DNA of 64,000 nt from Sipunculus nudus. Lineage: Eukaryota; Annelida; Sipuncula; Golfingiida; Sipunculidae. The DNA is taken from assembly GCA_026874595.1 (NCBI GenBank), contig CM049316.1:71019176-71083175 (forward strand), in the 5' to 3' direction. Below, in pieces: positions 13,901 through 23,261 of this stretch (positions are counted from its first letter, which is position 1; each line of letters starts with the position of its first letter). A program made the position numbers and the translations under genes. Under the pieces are notes generated by a model. That model was not told the origin of the DNA. It saw only the letters and a program-made list of their open reading frames with translations, and ran no database searches.

Positions 13901-16900
13901 ATGGAGGCAGTAACCTCCACCAAAAAAATCTTAAAAATAAAAAAAAGATCCAGCATGAAACAACATCAGGCTCTAATCTTGTGTTCATTGTTTTCAATTG
14001 GATTGGTATGATGATTTATTACTGAAAGAAATGGCCCCACTGCATTACAAAGAATGAGCAGGTTGTCAGGCACCACCAAATTACCGGTATGACAGGGTGC
14101 TTATTAGGGCAAGGGTGTTTATTAAGTTAAAGAAGGATTCTCTAGTTTATTAAATTAGCTGTACCCATCACATGCATGTTTTTTTCATCTTATTTAGTTC
14201 ATATCCTCAAGAAAACCTTGTATCCAAAATATAAGTCATAACATTTCAACTTGAACACTGTTGTCATAACCTGGTGTGGCTACTGGATAAGTGGCTTTAG
14301 TGTAATACGTCATCATTTTCAATGGCTATTTCATCATTTTCAAGTTCGTTTGCATTAGCCATGAGGCAGCTGATCTCAAGGTGCTGCTACATGTGAAAAC
14401 AACAGATTACTTGTGTCTGACTCGCAGACATACCACACCTGTGCTTTATTTGGCCAGTTGTGTATCTACAGCCCAAAGCGTTTGGGCAAAGGGATTATTT
14501 CTTAGATCTCAAGCATTTCGTGACAGCTTCATATGTTAGTAAATCTTTACCCAACTAGATTTATCTTCTTTAAATATTGTTATTTCTTTTTTAAACCTGG
14601 TCAGTTCTTTTTAAGATTATACAAACCCACTCAAACACACTTTGGTAAAAAGGATGATGGCCTTTCAAATTTAAAAATTTTATGAGTAAATTTTCCCTTG
14701 TATGTGATGAACCTTTGCAGATTTATATCAGGAATGTCATAGAAATCCTTACAACTCAAAGTAAATATGGAACATGTCTTTGTGACCTTAGAGAATCAAG
14801 TTCTCTCTGTCTCAGTTTCATCAAATGAGGCTGTGGTAGTTTGGCAGTAAAAGGTATAAATTATACAGTGAGATGGAAAGTAACCTTAAAAGGGATTAGA
14901 ACTTTTATGTTAAGGACTGCACATAAAACCATATTAGAGCTATCAAGAAATATTATTCTATTTTTACAATTTCTGGTAGCTAAGTGGCAGATTATATATC
15001 ATAATATTTTGCCAATTCAGCTGAAGGTGGGGATGAAATATTACTTTACTGGTAACAGAGTTTAAAATTCACAGAGGTTAGAATCTGTTAACTTCACTCA
15101 AGATCTGTACCTTGAGAATGGGAGCATGTTTAACACAGCTGCAATGAAATTGGATTACCTTTAACTGTCTGAACTTTAAACTATGTATGTTGGATCCTGT
15201 CGCTGGAGATTCCTTAAAGGTTAGTAAAATTCTCAACTCAGGGACTTACATTGTATGTAGCTGTAGCTTCTTACAGTACCACAGGATCATCATCAGGATC
15301 AGCAGACTGGTGTGTTTGACAATCCTTGATCCCTTTGGTTTTGTGACGATACCTGAGTAGTTGTGAAGCACACCAGTCTGCTGAAGATGATTGTGTTATA
15401 CGGGCAAAAAGTACAGCTACGTACATTGTTAATCCTGGAGTTGAGAATTTTACTAACATTAACAGCTGAACTTTATCATTCAATAGATTTATATTGATAT
15501 TTATGTTGTATTGATAGAAGTGTTCTTGTATTTTCAGCTCTCCTCAGGTTCCCCCCAGTGACATCAGAACTAACAGACTTAGCAGTCATCTTGGGCAGCC
15601 AGACCAAGCTGGACAAGTTGGTCCACCTCTACGAGTCCCACATAGCTCAACCTAACTACCCGACCTGGGAAAACTATATCTGGGTATCAGATACACTGTA
15701 AGATAGGGTTTCTTTCAATTTAAATTCAGTCATGCTGAACAGTAATGATGGGTGGTTGTTCATTATCCTTTCAGCTCTCTAGCTTTCAGCAGGCCACACA
15801 TTGTAAGCACTAGCATATTACCATTTCTTGCATGGTGCATTTATTTTCTGATAGGTGGTGCTGTGGAAGCCCTTTTGGGAAATTATGTCAAATTTCTCAG
15901 GATTTGATAGGAAATACTCCCCTTGGGACACATTTGGCATTGTCCTCAGCGAATCAAGACTGAAAAGGGGAATTTTTGAGGTTTTGCCACAGAGGAGTTA
16001 CATGTAAAGGGTCGAGTGGCACCACCATCAGTTATAATATAGACTGAACCTATAACAGTCATATTTAACACTGACAGATCCTGATGAAATCTGTTGAGGA
16101 TTTTGAAATTAGGTCACAGTGACCTATATTCTGCAAGCAACTTGATGAAAATAAAAAAAAACACTGTTTTTAGCAAATTTACAATCAGTCTCCTTAATAT
16201 TCAAGGTTGCAGAACAAGTAATTACATTGAATTATAACATTAAATCAACGTCTATGTGCCTCATCTTCATGTAAAATCCCAAAACTGCTTCTTAAAGGGT
16301 TGCACCCATTACTTCTGATTTTCATTTTGTTTCAGTGTTCCGTCCCTGATAGACCTGCTGAACGTGATTGACACGTCGTTGACGTCAGTGTGTCACATGG
16401 CATCCAAGTTTGTGTACACACTCTGTAGGACATTTGGGAGAAGTTTCACACTCCACAAAGTCGCTCCAAAGTTTGAAACTGTTCTCTACATCCCTGAGGA
16501 ACAATTAGGTAAGTTTAAGAATGGAGAGTGTTGGTTTATACAAGTTTTATCTGGTATCCACAACACCATGTATTGAAAGGTGATGTAATCTGAACAGAAG
16601 TTTAAATTGACATTCAGAATTCTTAATAACAACATACAATTCTGAAGAAATGGTTGTGTTTAATATTCTGGTTAAAAATAGTTAAAATACTGATTAGAGA
16701 AGAGTGTTTAGTTAAACGTTTTTGTACGCCTGTCTATGATGGGACGTATTATGATAAACCCCTTTTGTCCGTATGATTGTCTGTCCGTTATAGTGCCTCC
16801 GTGATAACCTACCAAATATCTGATGGATATTCCTGAAACTCATTATTAAAATTAAGCAATACACTTTCTTACCTCTATGAAATTCTTAGCAGAATTCACA

Positions 16901-19900
16901 AATATTTAATGGGGTCATAGGTCACAAGACATAAGATGGGGATAATATACATGTTTGCAATGCTCTTGTTTTCATTTTTATGATGTGGAATGCAGCAGAC
17001 ATTCAGATGAATGTTCCAGAGGTGATGTTTAACCTTGTTTATAATACAGGATGTAAATTACTGGTGTTGATGTAACGTCTTCTTTGTTACAGATTCTCAG
17101 GTGTTGTCAGGTAACACACCTCTCACCAAGTGCACTGCTACAGTCTACGCTGCAGGAGTTCTATGTACCTTTAATAATGTAAGTAACGGTCATTAAAAGG
17201 TACAATATACATTGAGCCTGCTGTATAAATGGTTATGACAAAATGCATACAAGCCAGATTCACAACAACTGTCTGATTGCAATTTCACATGGTAAATTTG
17301 TAATCTGGATTGATTCAGCAATCAGTTTTTGCATTGAAGGATCATTTCAGTGTGCACTGTTTAAAACCGCCCAAACTGGTTTCTTGATAAAGGAAATTTG
17401 ACTTACCGTCATTGAATTTACATTAACATGGAACAGCCAACAATCTCTGGTCACTTGAAAGGCTTCAGCTGGTATGGAAAGTCCAGATGTGCCTTTAAAG
17501 AGGGCTCTTCTTTTTCTCAGTGCATCAGGAAACAGGAAACTGAAAGTCTGGATGTGGCTTATAATAGACCTGCGGATTAAAGTAGAGAATTTACGGTATA
17601 GTGAACTAGGCCAAAAGCAGTCATTATATGTGATCTTGGATTGGTGAAGATCAGGATATTGTGGGTGGACATCCAATATAGAACAATGATCAAGTGGGAT
17701 AACTTGAGAAATAATTGACCAATTTTTTTAATAGTTTGTATGACCTAGCCTTTTATTCTGATTCATTTGTCAGTGAAGATAACCCAAGGATTTGCCTAGT
17801 GGATTATGCTGAACTTATTCACCCATTGATCTTAGACTATCTTGATCCATATCACAAGACTAGTGGTGACCCACACGTACAATCACGTGCTTTTGACTTC
17901 AAGTTGGACAACCATCCTTTTCTTAGTGCTTACCTTTGTATGAGCTTTTATCTTTAATCTAGGTAGTTGTCATGTCTTATGGATCATGTAACATCATTAA
18001 TGCTAGCCTTTATTACAACTTTACTACAAACTTTACAGTTATTTGATTATTGTTCCAAGGAAGCAGGGGACATTTATCTGGGTGTGTCTGTCAGTCCCTC
18101 TGTCTGTCCCTCCATCAGGTTTTCATTTCCGTGTGATTACTTTCCTAAATATTATCTGATTTCATTCAAATTTGGGTCAGTGATTGATCTCATGCATACC
18201 TTGGTTGGCATTGGTTTTGGAGTGTCTGTCTGAAAATTTTTTATCACCTTCTCATAAACAAACATAAATATCCCCTTTTCTTCCCCATTCACAACCAAAA
18301 TTATGGCATATGCAGACATCTTCAGGGGAAATGAAAACTAAAACTTAGCCACTATGACATGTGGAGATATCTTCAGGGGAAAATAAAAACTGAAACATAT
18401 TAAGAAGGCAAGCAACAAGAGGTGGAAGTGGGTGACATAAATTCCACAAATTTGCTTGTTTTACAGGAAGAAGACCAGAAACAGCTGTCTCGGTTTGTCC
18501 AGGACCTATTTTGTACCTTGTCTCTGTGTCACGCTCCTCTAGATAGCCTCAGGTCCACGTTCACTGAACTTTGGTGAGTAATACTTCATTCATAAGAAGT
18601 ATACAAAATGTCATTTTAAAAACAGCTTCACTGATCTTATTGGAAATCATTTAATTCTAAACAAAATATGCAAATAAGATTATATAAAACTGCTTTCACT
18701 TAATTCAGGTGAATTAAGCTTTGCTCTTAAGAATTATACAAATATCTCAGCTCATAAGAGATTTGTTTAATCAATAAAAGGTATTCAGATACTGTCTTCC
18801 CCCAATGATAATCCACTTTTTAAAAAAAAATCTAATTAATACTCCATTGATATACCTTTAATATTTCTTGCAACCCCAGATAATTTATGGTATGCCAAAA
18901 TTTGCATGACCACGCCACTGGTAGACATTGTTTGATACCATTGTTTGTTGGTAGATGGTGCTATATGTGCTAGCACTGAGGACTGTAAGGACCATGGGAC
19001 TTCTTACATCAGGTGTTCTCAGTGCACCCTGCCACTTTTAATTTAAGTTTTATCTGACATAAACAATTCTGGTTTGGCCTTATTGAGCACCTTTCTTAAC
19101 ACTGGAACACTTAAGGAGAATAGAGTATTTGCTATGATTTCAATTGTAACAACTGATAATAATTGTGCTTGATCTAAGAGACTTTGGTAAGTGTTGTTCT
19201 CAAAAGTTCAACTGTTATTCTATAAAGAATTAAAGATCAAATAACTATATCAAATACAATATATGTCATCCAGAATTTTGGCCAGAAACAGGCTGCATAT
19301 TATACACAGGGTAATTGGTTTTTCTACCAAAAGTGTGGCTCTAAAGGTGGGAACAGATTATCTATGGTAGCAGATTATATTTTGGGGAAGATTGTATTTA
19401 ACATACAGATTTAAAGGTATCTTTACTTAACCCTGATTAGTGACACACCATTCATGAATATAAGTAAGTACTTGATTAGACTATGGTCCACAAGCAGAGC
19501 TCATTTCCTCAAAAGTTTGACCAACCTTTTGCAGGTTCTCTGGATAGGGGATGTGGGCACATCTTGGTATTAATTTCTTTACAGAGACACATATGTAGTT
19601 TTTCTGTTATATTTTCAGGTCTTAGGTAGAGAAAAAATTTCCCTAGGGAAAATTGTGTAATTTGGAAGACCACATTTGTAAGAATATATGATGGGAAGAT
19701 TTCAGTGACCTTATCGCCAGGTACTTAATCCATGAGCACCAAAAGTTTCACTCTGACATTTTCTTTGTTGCAGCTCTAATATTGACAATCATGAACTGCT
19801 ACTGACAGTATTATGGGATGGCGTAGTACACACCTCAGCTCAGGTGCGGATGTCAGCAGCAAAAATGTTTGAAGTGAGTAACAAGACTCTGTCTTTCAAC

Positions 19901-22900
19901 AAAAACCACCGTTCATAAGCTGAATATCCTTAGCTTTTAACAACTTACTGCAGAAAGAGTATATGTAGGATAAGTTGATTACAAACTAGGTCAGCTGCAT
20001 TTTATGGCTTCAGGGATAATCACAAGACTGGTTTTTAATCAATTTTGTTTGTGCACCCATATTAATTTGAACACATTTTGTCATGCAGCTAATCAAATTT
20101 GATTCAGAATACTAAAACTAAATATTTAGGGATAAGGTTTATTGAATACCTGTCACAGTCCATCAATCTCTACACCCATATGCTATGAATGCAGAAATGA
20201 TGCCAATGCTTATCTATTGTCTCCACTTATCACCTTTTGCACAAACTGTTGAATTAAAGTGGTCAGCTGCTCTGCAGAATCTTTATTTAAACCAATCAGG
20301 TTAAATATATCTAAAATACATCAATATTGAGCCTTATTTTACCAGTACCCAATGATAATCTCTGCATCCAATTTGATGTGAACAATTTGTAACGACCTGT
20401 CATTCAGACTGTTGTGTGTGTCTATTGATTGGAAGGCTTTGATACCAGCAGCTAATTCAATTTTGTGACATGGCATCATTGTTTTCCCGAAAATCACCCA
20501 GTGTTCAAACCAATTATACTTCCTTACTTTATCCTATGTGTGTGCAATTCATCAGTTGTTTCCAACTGTGGTTTTAGACAATAGTCACAAATTTTGTCAT
20601 TATAATCATTCCCCTAACATTTGTCAACTTATTTAATGAATAGTTCACTATTTCTTATCCAGAGCATCCATAAACATTGTGCATTTGATGCCGGATACCC
20701 TTAGTGTTTCCAAAAATTTATACAACTGTGCATTTTATGTCAGACAATACCCTGGGACACAAAAATATTAATGTCTGCCATCTCCACAAGATGTCAGTAG
20801 CAGTGCTACAATTTGAATGGTTTACAAACATTTCCTTCCCTGTTTAATGTAATTTCATGTAAGCTCCCAATTTCCCATCATCTTATCATATGTTATATTC
20901 AACAACAGGGAAATAATTACTTCTGTTCACAGCAGAAACTTGTATTTCTATCCTTTTTTGACAGAAAAAATGTATATGTGTTAAAATACATATGGTGAAA
21001 TTGTTCATTAAGACAAACATTAATGTGATAAAAATAATACATCATGCTTATAGTTGACACATAAACTATGCACCTTGCTTTCTTGTACAGATCTACAAAT
21101 TTTCATATTTTCTCTTGGCTTTTTTCCTTTACAGTTACATTTTCCTTTTCATATTTACCAAGCATTCCTTTAACTGAGATATAAAAATGATTTTTTTTTC
21201 ATTTACTGTATACATATATTTTATATTTACCTTATATATGAGATGGTAGCTAAATAATCAATATTTAAAGTTATTATTTTCTGTTATTGGAACAAGTAAA
21301 CTGTCCCTTAAGATGTGCAACTCAAGTTTTTTCCAATAAGCTTCAGATGCTGATCCTCAAGTTATTGATGGAGGATACTTGGTTTTTTTCTTATAGTTTT
21401 ATGTAGCCCTTAGACAGCAGTATTTCACATTATTTATCTGATTTATTTCAGCTACTAATCACCCATGTCAGTGAACATCTTGTATCAACCCGAGTGGTCC
21501 CTGCTCTAGTCACACTGGCCAGTGATCCAGAGATGTAAGTCATACAAAAATTAATAATTTGCATTTTTGTGAGTTGATAATATCACCTTAATTGTTGTAC
21601 CCTGCTTCCATGGAATGGGGGACATTGATTTGGATTTGTCTGACTGTCTCTCTGTCATGTTTTCGTTTCCATGCGTTAACTTTCCTAAATATTATCCTAG
21701 TTCATTCAAATTTGGGTCAGTGGTTTCTCTCATGTATACCTTGGTTGAGATTGGTTTTTGTGTGTTTTTCTGAAAATTTTTTATCACCAACCCCAAAACA
21801 AAACAAAATTTCCCCTTTTGTTCCAAATTCACAAAACATATGACATTTAGAGACATCTTCAGGGGACAATGAAAACTTACACACAGCCACTATGACATGT
21901 GGAGACATCTTCAGGGGAAAATAAAAACTAAACCAGATTGACAAGGCAAGCAGGGGACAACAAGAGACGGAAGCAGGGGACATAAAGACCACAAATTTGC
22001 TTGTTTGTGTATAAATGTTTGTGTTTTTTTTATTTCCTCCATACCCAGAGTTGTAAGTCATGAATGACAGTTTGCATCATCATCATTTCATTTAAAATCT
22101 TCAGTTTTGTGATATATTTAGTATGTATGTTAGTCTAGAAGTAAATAATTTTTTTTAAGCTTATATAATTATAGAAAAAGCAGGAATTCATAAAGAAGCA
22201 CAAATTGATTACAACCACAAAGTTAAACACGCCTTGAAATTTCAGGTATATTGAAAATGAAAACATTTTATATCTCTGCAAGTTGGAACATTTTCTTCCT
22301 GGCACTGTAAGTACCTCTGCAAATTGGAACATTTAGTTGCATAGTAAAACACGAGGGGGCCAGAGAGATGACCACAGGATGACCGACAGACAGTACAACT
22401 TAAGCATTACCGTAAAAGTTGTTGTAGAAGTCGCATCTTTATTACAAGACATTAACGGTAGATTCAGAGTGCTTGTGTATTGATCTGTCTGGTTCAAGTG
22501 TTCCACGACCTGTACAGAAGTGATATTCTGTTTATGTCTTCCTGACTCTCAGGATACAAACAAACAAACAAAAGCAGACCAAACATTGTCAGATTTAATA
22601 ACCTAAGATCTAAGAACAAGTGTTTAATATTTTCAGCTCAGTCAGGATAGCCACGGTCCCGGCATTTGGAATGATTATGCAGAGTGTCACGTCCAGGGAG
22701 GTAAGAAATAATTCCTGACAAACTCTGTTATAAAATCAAATTTTTTTCTAAATCACCATGTCATATAAGTTTAAAAGGTACTAATTTGGTCTTAATTCTG
22801 GGTATGTTTATTTTTGTTGAAGGTCATACAGTTGAAATACAGAATAAACTGATAGTAAATAACCATGTTTTTCCAATACCTATTTTTATAGACCAAATAT

Positions 22901-23261
22901 AGTATGAGATTTTTAGGCAATATTAGTACCACCAAGTGGTTTTGGAATTTTCAGTTCATAATTTATTCCATAAATTGTCCAGAATGTATATTTCATGAAA
23001 AATTTTATCCATCAAACAAGTTTGGAATTCACAGCTACTGTTTATTCTGCCAAAAATTGGTTTATGTTTTGATGCTGTAAACTGTGTTAGAATTTTCTGG
23101 TAATATTTATCTGTTTTTCTAGGTGCTTGATAAGGTGCACATGCAGTTCCAGAACTTCACAGATGACCCAATGTATAAGGACCATCATCCCCTACAGGTG
23201 GCGCTGCTGAATACTTTTGCTCGTGTTGGGCCTAATGCTGAACCAAAGTTTCGTGATGACT
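7879..23261 (+). CDS. RELCH: RELCH (KIAA1468) homologue, partial gene, 13 internal exons
   Basis: Joined exons: 7879-7969, 8512-8583, 9521-9661, 10088-10252, 11311-11488, 15538-15697, 16336-16508, 17093-17178, 18467-18573, 19774-19873, 21452-21534, 22637-22700 and 23123-23261. They total 1559 nt, about 519 codons, with no stop and compatible phases throughout. Diagnostic peptides close to the vertebrate protein include ELLPQCWEQ, IDDPDKYHQ, TLCRTFGR, CHAPLDSL, HELLLTVLWDGVVHTSA and ARVGPNAEP. RELCH is a LisH and HEAT-repeat protein of recycling endosomes. It binds RAB11 and OSBP and supports non-vesicular cholesterol transfer to the trans-Golgi network (known for the family, not visible here). 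The window carries the alpha-helical HEAT-repeat part. The LisH and coiled-coil N-terminus and the last roughly 100 or more C-terminal residues are absent. All borders are canonical GT-AG. Identity is secure; exact ends rest on splice signals and homology read by eye. Confidence 0.95.
7970..8511. other. Intron 1, 542 bp, nothing recognised
   Basis: AT-rich intronic sequence ending in a clear pyrimidine tract and TTTACAG. No repeat copy, RNA gene or reading frame with support was seen. Confidence 0.8.
8512..8583 (+). CDS. RELCH: RELCH exon 2 of window
   Basis: Acceptor TTCTTTACAG, donor GTATGA, phase 0 on both sides, 24 codons reading INHKYPERRLLVAEACG then TLSPYLP. This directly continues the previous exon, and the join WEQ-INHKYPERR matches the vertebrate protein. 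It is a HEAT-repeat helix region. Confidence 0.94.
8584..9520. other. Intron 2, 937 bp, nothing recognised
   Basis: Ordinary AT-rich intron sequence. No convincing repeat, RNA gene or conserved coding segment was seen. Confidence 0.75.
9521..9661 (+). CDS. RELCH: RELCH exon 3 of window
   Basis: Acceptor TGATTTTTAG, donor GTGAGA, 47 codons in phase 0. It reads NEIRSSLVLSMLKQML, then VRESVVRSLGLLIGFIDDPD and KYHQ. These are amphipathic HEAT helices; the IDDPDKYHQ end is nearly invariant with vertebrate RELCH. Confidence 0.95.
9662..10087. other. Intron 3, 426 bp
   Basis: AT-rich intron with a short low-complexity run of AAT/AAC triplets at about 9736-9780. Nothing else recognised. Confidence 0.75.
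10088..10252 (+). CDS. RELCH: RELCH exon 4 of window
   Basis: Acceptor TTAACAG, donor GTGAGA, 55 codons in phase 0. It reads GAELLQTALEDSSDKVVAIA, then QILLPSFAMWALELDKLES. A HEAT repeat with the L-x-D-x-S-x-x-V pattern; it matches the vertebrate segment after the DPDKYHQG motif. Confidence 0.94.
10630..10840 (+). mobile_element. tRNA-derived SINE, family A, best copy
   Basis: The 5' part looks like a tRNA promoter: an A box at about 10640-10651 (TAGCCTAGTGG) and a B box at 10686-10694 (GTTCGAACT). It is followed by a 3' domain running from CTCAGAGG to CCAGAAGGCTTAATAA. The 3' domain recurs at about 36350-36515 and 52214-52413. It sits in the intron between RELCH exons 4 and 5. A short reading frame that runs through it has no coding support. 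Confidence 0.85.
10841..11310. other. Rest of intron 4, nothing recognised
   Basis: AT-rich intronic DNA between the SINE and the acceptor TTGTTTTCAG. No further element recognised. The first part of this intron (10253-10629) likewise holds nothing identified. Confidence 0.7.
11311..11488 (+). CDS. RELCH: RELCH exon 5 of window
   Basis: Acceptor TTGTTTTCAG, donor GTATAC. It reads RAKTYQNSHGSETLPLDKNK, then TLNIILELVPMLFASVLQTG and PYIDKL, ending in phase 1. The less conserved N-terminal stretch corresponds to a variable linker between HEAT repeats; the LVPMLFASVLQ part matches vertebrates. Confidence 0.92.
11969..13420 (+). mobile_element. Helitron2/Helentron-like non-autonomous element 1
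   Basis: The left end has GTATCCGCCAAAA (11969-11981), which folds back on TTTTGCGGATAC (11987-11998). Its exact inverse, TTTTGGCGGATAC, lies at 13376-13388, inside the right end. Then come a hairpin GTAGTC/GACTAC (13391-13396 and 13404-13409) and the terminus TATTCTAG, followed by TT. The core is tandem repeats of 280 bp. Asymmetric inverted repeats, a 3' hairpin, CTAG-T and a tandem-repeat core are the hallmarks of Helitron2/Helentron-derived short elements such as the molluscan pearl type (family knowledge). No Rep/helicase coding is present, so it would be mobilised in trans. Ends are uncertain by a few bases. Confidence 0.85.
12183..13275. repeat. 280-bp tandem repeats in Helitron-like element 1
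   Basis: The block CCACACATAAACCC starts at 12183, 12463, 12743 and 13023, exactly 280 bp apart, giving about four copies. Each unit carries the palindrome AGGTGGCGCCACCT up to twice (12283, 12432, 12563, 12844, 12993, 13260; shorter or broken at 12711 and 13123). Minus-strand reading frames here are by-products of the repeats. Confidence 0.95.
13538..13945 (+). mobile_element. tRNA-derived repeat, family B, copy 2
   Basis: About 400 bp. The tRNA-like head has an A box (GCTCAGTGGTAGAGC, from about 13551) and a degenerate B box near 13585-13601. The middle holds short hairpins (CACTCACAAATGAGTG and GTGTTATCC/GATAACAC). The end carries ATGGAGG...ACCTCC and an A-rich tail. It is intact through the site where copy 1 is interrupted. 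The length and hairpins are unusual for a simple SINE; a composite repeat is possible. Confidence 0.85.
14128..14573. mobile_element. Inverted-repeat element M1, copy A (MITE-like)
   Basis: About 445 bp, matching 27039-27472 along its whole length (shared blocks include TTTTCAATGGCTATTTCAT, GTGAAAACAACAGATTACTT and TTTCGTGACAGCTT). The ends are AGAAGGAT and ATCTTCT, short inverted repeats, and in this copy both are flanked by TTAA. No reading frame of note, so non-autonomous. A TTAA target would suggest piggyBac-like mobilisation, but the termini do not resemble classic piggyBac ends. Confidence 0.75.
14574..15219. other. Intron segment, nothing recognised
   Basis: AT-rich intronic sequence between two mobile elements. 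A 74-residue open frame here has no coding features. Confidence 0.7.
15220..15457. mobile_element. Long foldback element near exon 6
   Basis: Perfect 20-bp arms, GTTAGTAAAATTCTCAACTC at 15220-15239 and its inverse at 15438-15457. The pairing continues imperfectly inward over about 100 bp per arm, for example GTATGTAGCTGTA with TACAGCTACGTAC and CAGCAGACTGGTGTG with CACACCAGTCTGCTG. The unpaired centre is about 50 bp. TTAA occurs 2-3 bases outside each arm. It is a foldback-type MITE or a long hairpin, ending 80 bp before the acceptor of exon 6. Confidence 0.85.
15538..15697 (+). CDS. RELCH: RELCH exon 6 of window
   Basis: Acceptor TTGTATTTTCAG, donor GTAAGA, entered in phase 1 and left in phase 2. 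It reads LLRFPPVTSELTDLAVILGS, then LDKLVHLYESHIAQPNYPTW and ENYIWVSD. The W-E-x-x-x-W-V pattern matches the vertebrate WESLLWV segment. The PPV start lies in a poorly conserved linker. Confidence 0.93.
15698..16335. other. Intron 6, repeat-like AGGTGGTGC segment
   Basis: Positions about 15853-16170 have the tone of a degenerate tandem-repeat element (AGGTGGTGCTGTGG and AGTGGCACCACCATC at opposite ends, plus AGGTCACAGTGACC, a palindromic stretch near 16112). No second copy was identified in the window. Confidence 0.4.
16336..16508 (+). CDS. RELCH: RELCH exon 7 of window
   Basis: Acceptor TTTTGTTTCAG, donor GTAAGT, entered in phase 2 and left in phase 1. It reads VPSLIDLLNVIDTSLTSVCH, then FVYTLCRTFGRSFTLHKVAP and KFETVLYIPEEQL. 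The LCRTFG motif is shared with vertebrates. A HEAT-repeat segment. Confidence 0.95.
16509..17092. other. Intron 7 with a degenerate repeat
   Basis: About 16727-16960 resembles the repeat at 25290-25775. It has a GTCTGTCCGTT run, CTGATGGATATTCCTGAAACTC, and then AATATTTAATGGGGTCATAGG with a GGTCA pair (16912-16924). It looks like a single diverged unit of a dispersed family. Confidence 0.55.
17093..17178 (+). CDS. RELCH: RELCH exon 8 of window
   Basis: Acceptor TCTTTGTTACAG, donor GTAAGT, 86 nt, entered in phase 1 and left in phase 0. It reads DSQVLSGNTPLTKCTATVYA, then AGVLCTFNN. It matches the vertebrate NGVLTKATVPIYATGVLTCY segment. Confidence 0.94.
17179..18049. other. Intron 8, 5' part, nothing firm
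   Basis: Two open frames of 109 (minus) and 80 (plus) residues occur, but neither shows codon bias, a domain or a splice context. No repeat was identified before about 18050. Confidence 0.6.
18050..18466 (+). mobile_element. Modular repeat R3, copy a, reaching the exon 9 acceptor
   Basis: About 415 bp. Its blocks are a GTCTGTC-rich start, TTTCCTAAATATTATCTGAT, TTCATTCAAATTTGGGTCAG and ACCTTGGTTGG. Two copies of AGACATCTTCAGGGGAAA-type sequence follow, and the end reads CCACAAATTTGCTTGTTTT. Further copies lie at 21595-22006 and 26709-27630. In this copy the terminal CCACAAATTTGCTTG is followed at once by TTTTACAG, the splice acceptor of the exon at 18467. Confidence 0.9.
18467..18573 (+). CDS. 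RELCH: RELCH exon 9 of window
   Basis: Acceptor TTGTTTTACAG, donor GTGAGT, 107 nt, entered in phase 0 and left in phase 2. It reads EEDQKQLSRFVQDLFCTLSL, then CHAPLDSLRSTFTEL. The APLDSL stretch is nearly identical in vertebrates. Its acceptor region is supplied by a repeat end. Confidence 0.95.
18574..19773. other. Intron 9, 1200 bp, nothing recognised
   Basis: AT-rich intronic DNA with no clear repeat copy, RNA gene or coding segment. Confidence 0.7.
19774..19873 (+). CDS. RELCH: RELCH exon 10 of window
   Basis: Acceptor TTCTTTGTTGCAG, donor GTGAGT, 100 nt, entered in phase 2 and left in phase 0. It reads SNIDNHELLLTVLWDGVVHT then SAQVRMSAAKMFE. This is the best conserved stretch seen, a full HEAT repeat. 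Confidence 0.96.
19874..21451. other. Intron 10, 1578 bp, nothing firm
   Basis: AT-rich. A short imperfect duplication (GTGCATTTGATGCC and GTGCATTTTATGTC, about 20680 and 20728) was seen; no identified mobile element. Confidence 0.65.
21452..21534 (+). CDS. RELCH: RELCH exon 11 of window
   Basis: Acceptor TGATTTATTTCAG, donor GTAAGT, 83 nt, phase 0 in and phase 2 out. It reads LLITHVSEHLVSTRVVPALV, then TLASDPE. It matches the vertebrate RVVPALITLSSDPE segment. Confidence 0.95.
21595..22006 (+). mobile_element. Modular repeat R3, copy b
   Basis: Runs from about CCTGCTTCCATGG to GACCACAAATTTGCTTG, with the same block order as the copy at 18050. Both AGACATCTTCAGGGG modules are present. It lies in the intron between exons 11 and 12. 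The ends are approximate, and no clear target duplication was seen. Confidence 0.9.
22007..22636. other. Rest of intron 11
   Basis: Contains a small duplication (CTCTGCAAGTTGGAACATTT near 22275 and CTCTGCAAATTGGAACATTT near 22315) and a CAAA run at about 22556-22573. Nothing else recognised. Confidence 0.65.
22637..22700 (+). CDS. RELCH: RELCH exon 12 of window
   Basis: Acceptor AATATTTTCAG, donor GTAAGA, 64 nt, phase 2 in and phase 0 out. It reads ISVRIATVPAFGMIMQSVTS then RE, counting the codon shared with the previous exon. It matches the vertebrate ISVRISTIPAFG segment closely. Confidence 0.96.
22701..23122. other. Intron 12, 422 bp, nothing recognised
   Basis: AT-rich, ends in a good pyrimidine tract TGTTTTTCTAG. 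Confidence 0.75.
23123..23261 (+). CDS. RELCH: RELCH exon 13, last exon found
   Basis: Acceptor TGTTTTTCTAG, donor GTGAGT, 139 nt, phase 0 in and phase 1 out. It reads VLDKVHMQFQNFTDDPMYKD, then HHPLQVALLNTFARVGPNAE and PKFRDD. In vertebrates the protein goes on for roughly 100 or more residues; the continuing exon was not found in the remaining 40.7 kb. Confidence 0.95.

Larger units (their letters stand above)
11546..14112. mobile_element. Possible outer inverted-repeat element, interrupted
   Basis: Near 11546 the sequence TTGCCTAATAAGCACCC appears, and near 14093-14109 its near-perfect inverse GGGTGCTTATTAGGGC. Both arms are next to a GGTGGTGC-like stretch. This could be one inverted-repeat element into which a SINE and a Helitron-like element later inserted, or two unrelated remnants of the same family. 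Only the two ends support it. Confidence 0.35.

Noticed and set aside
17715-17957. 80-residue frame in intron 8
   Set aside because: Reads like ordinary protein in places, but there is no splice context, homologue recognised or phase fit with RELCH.
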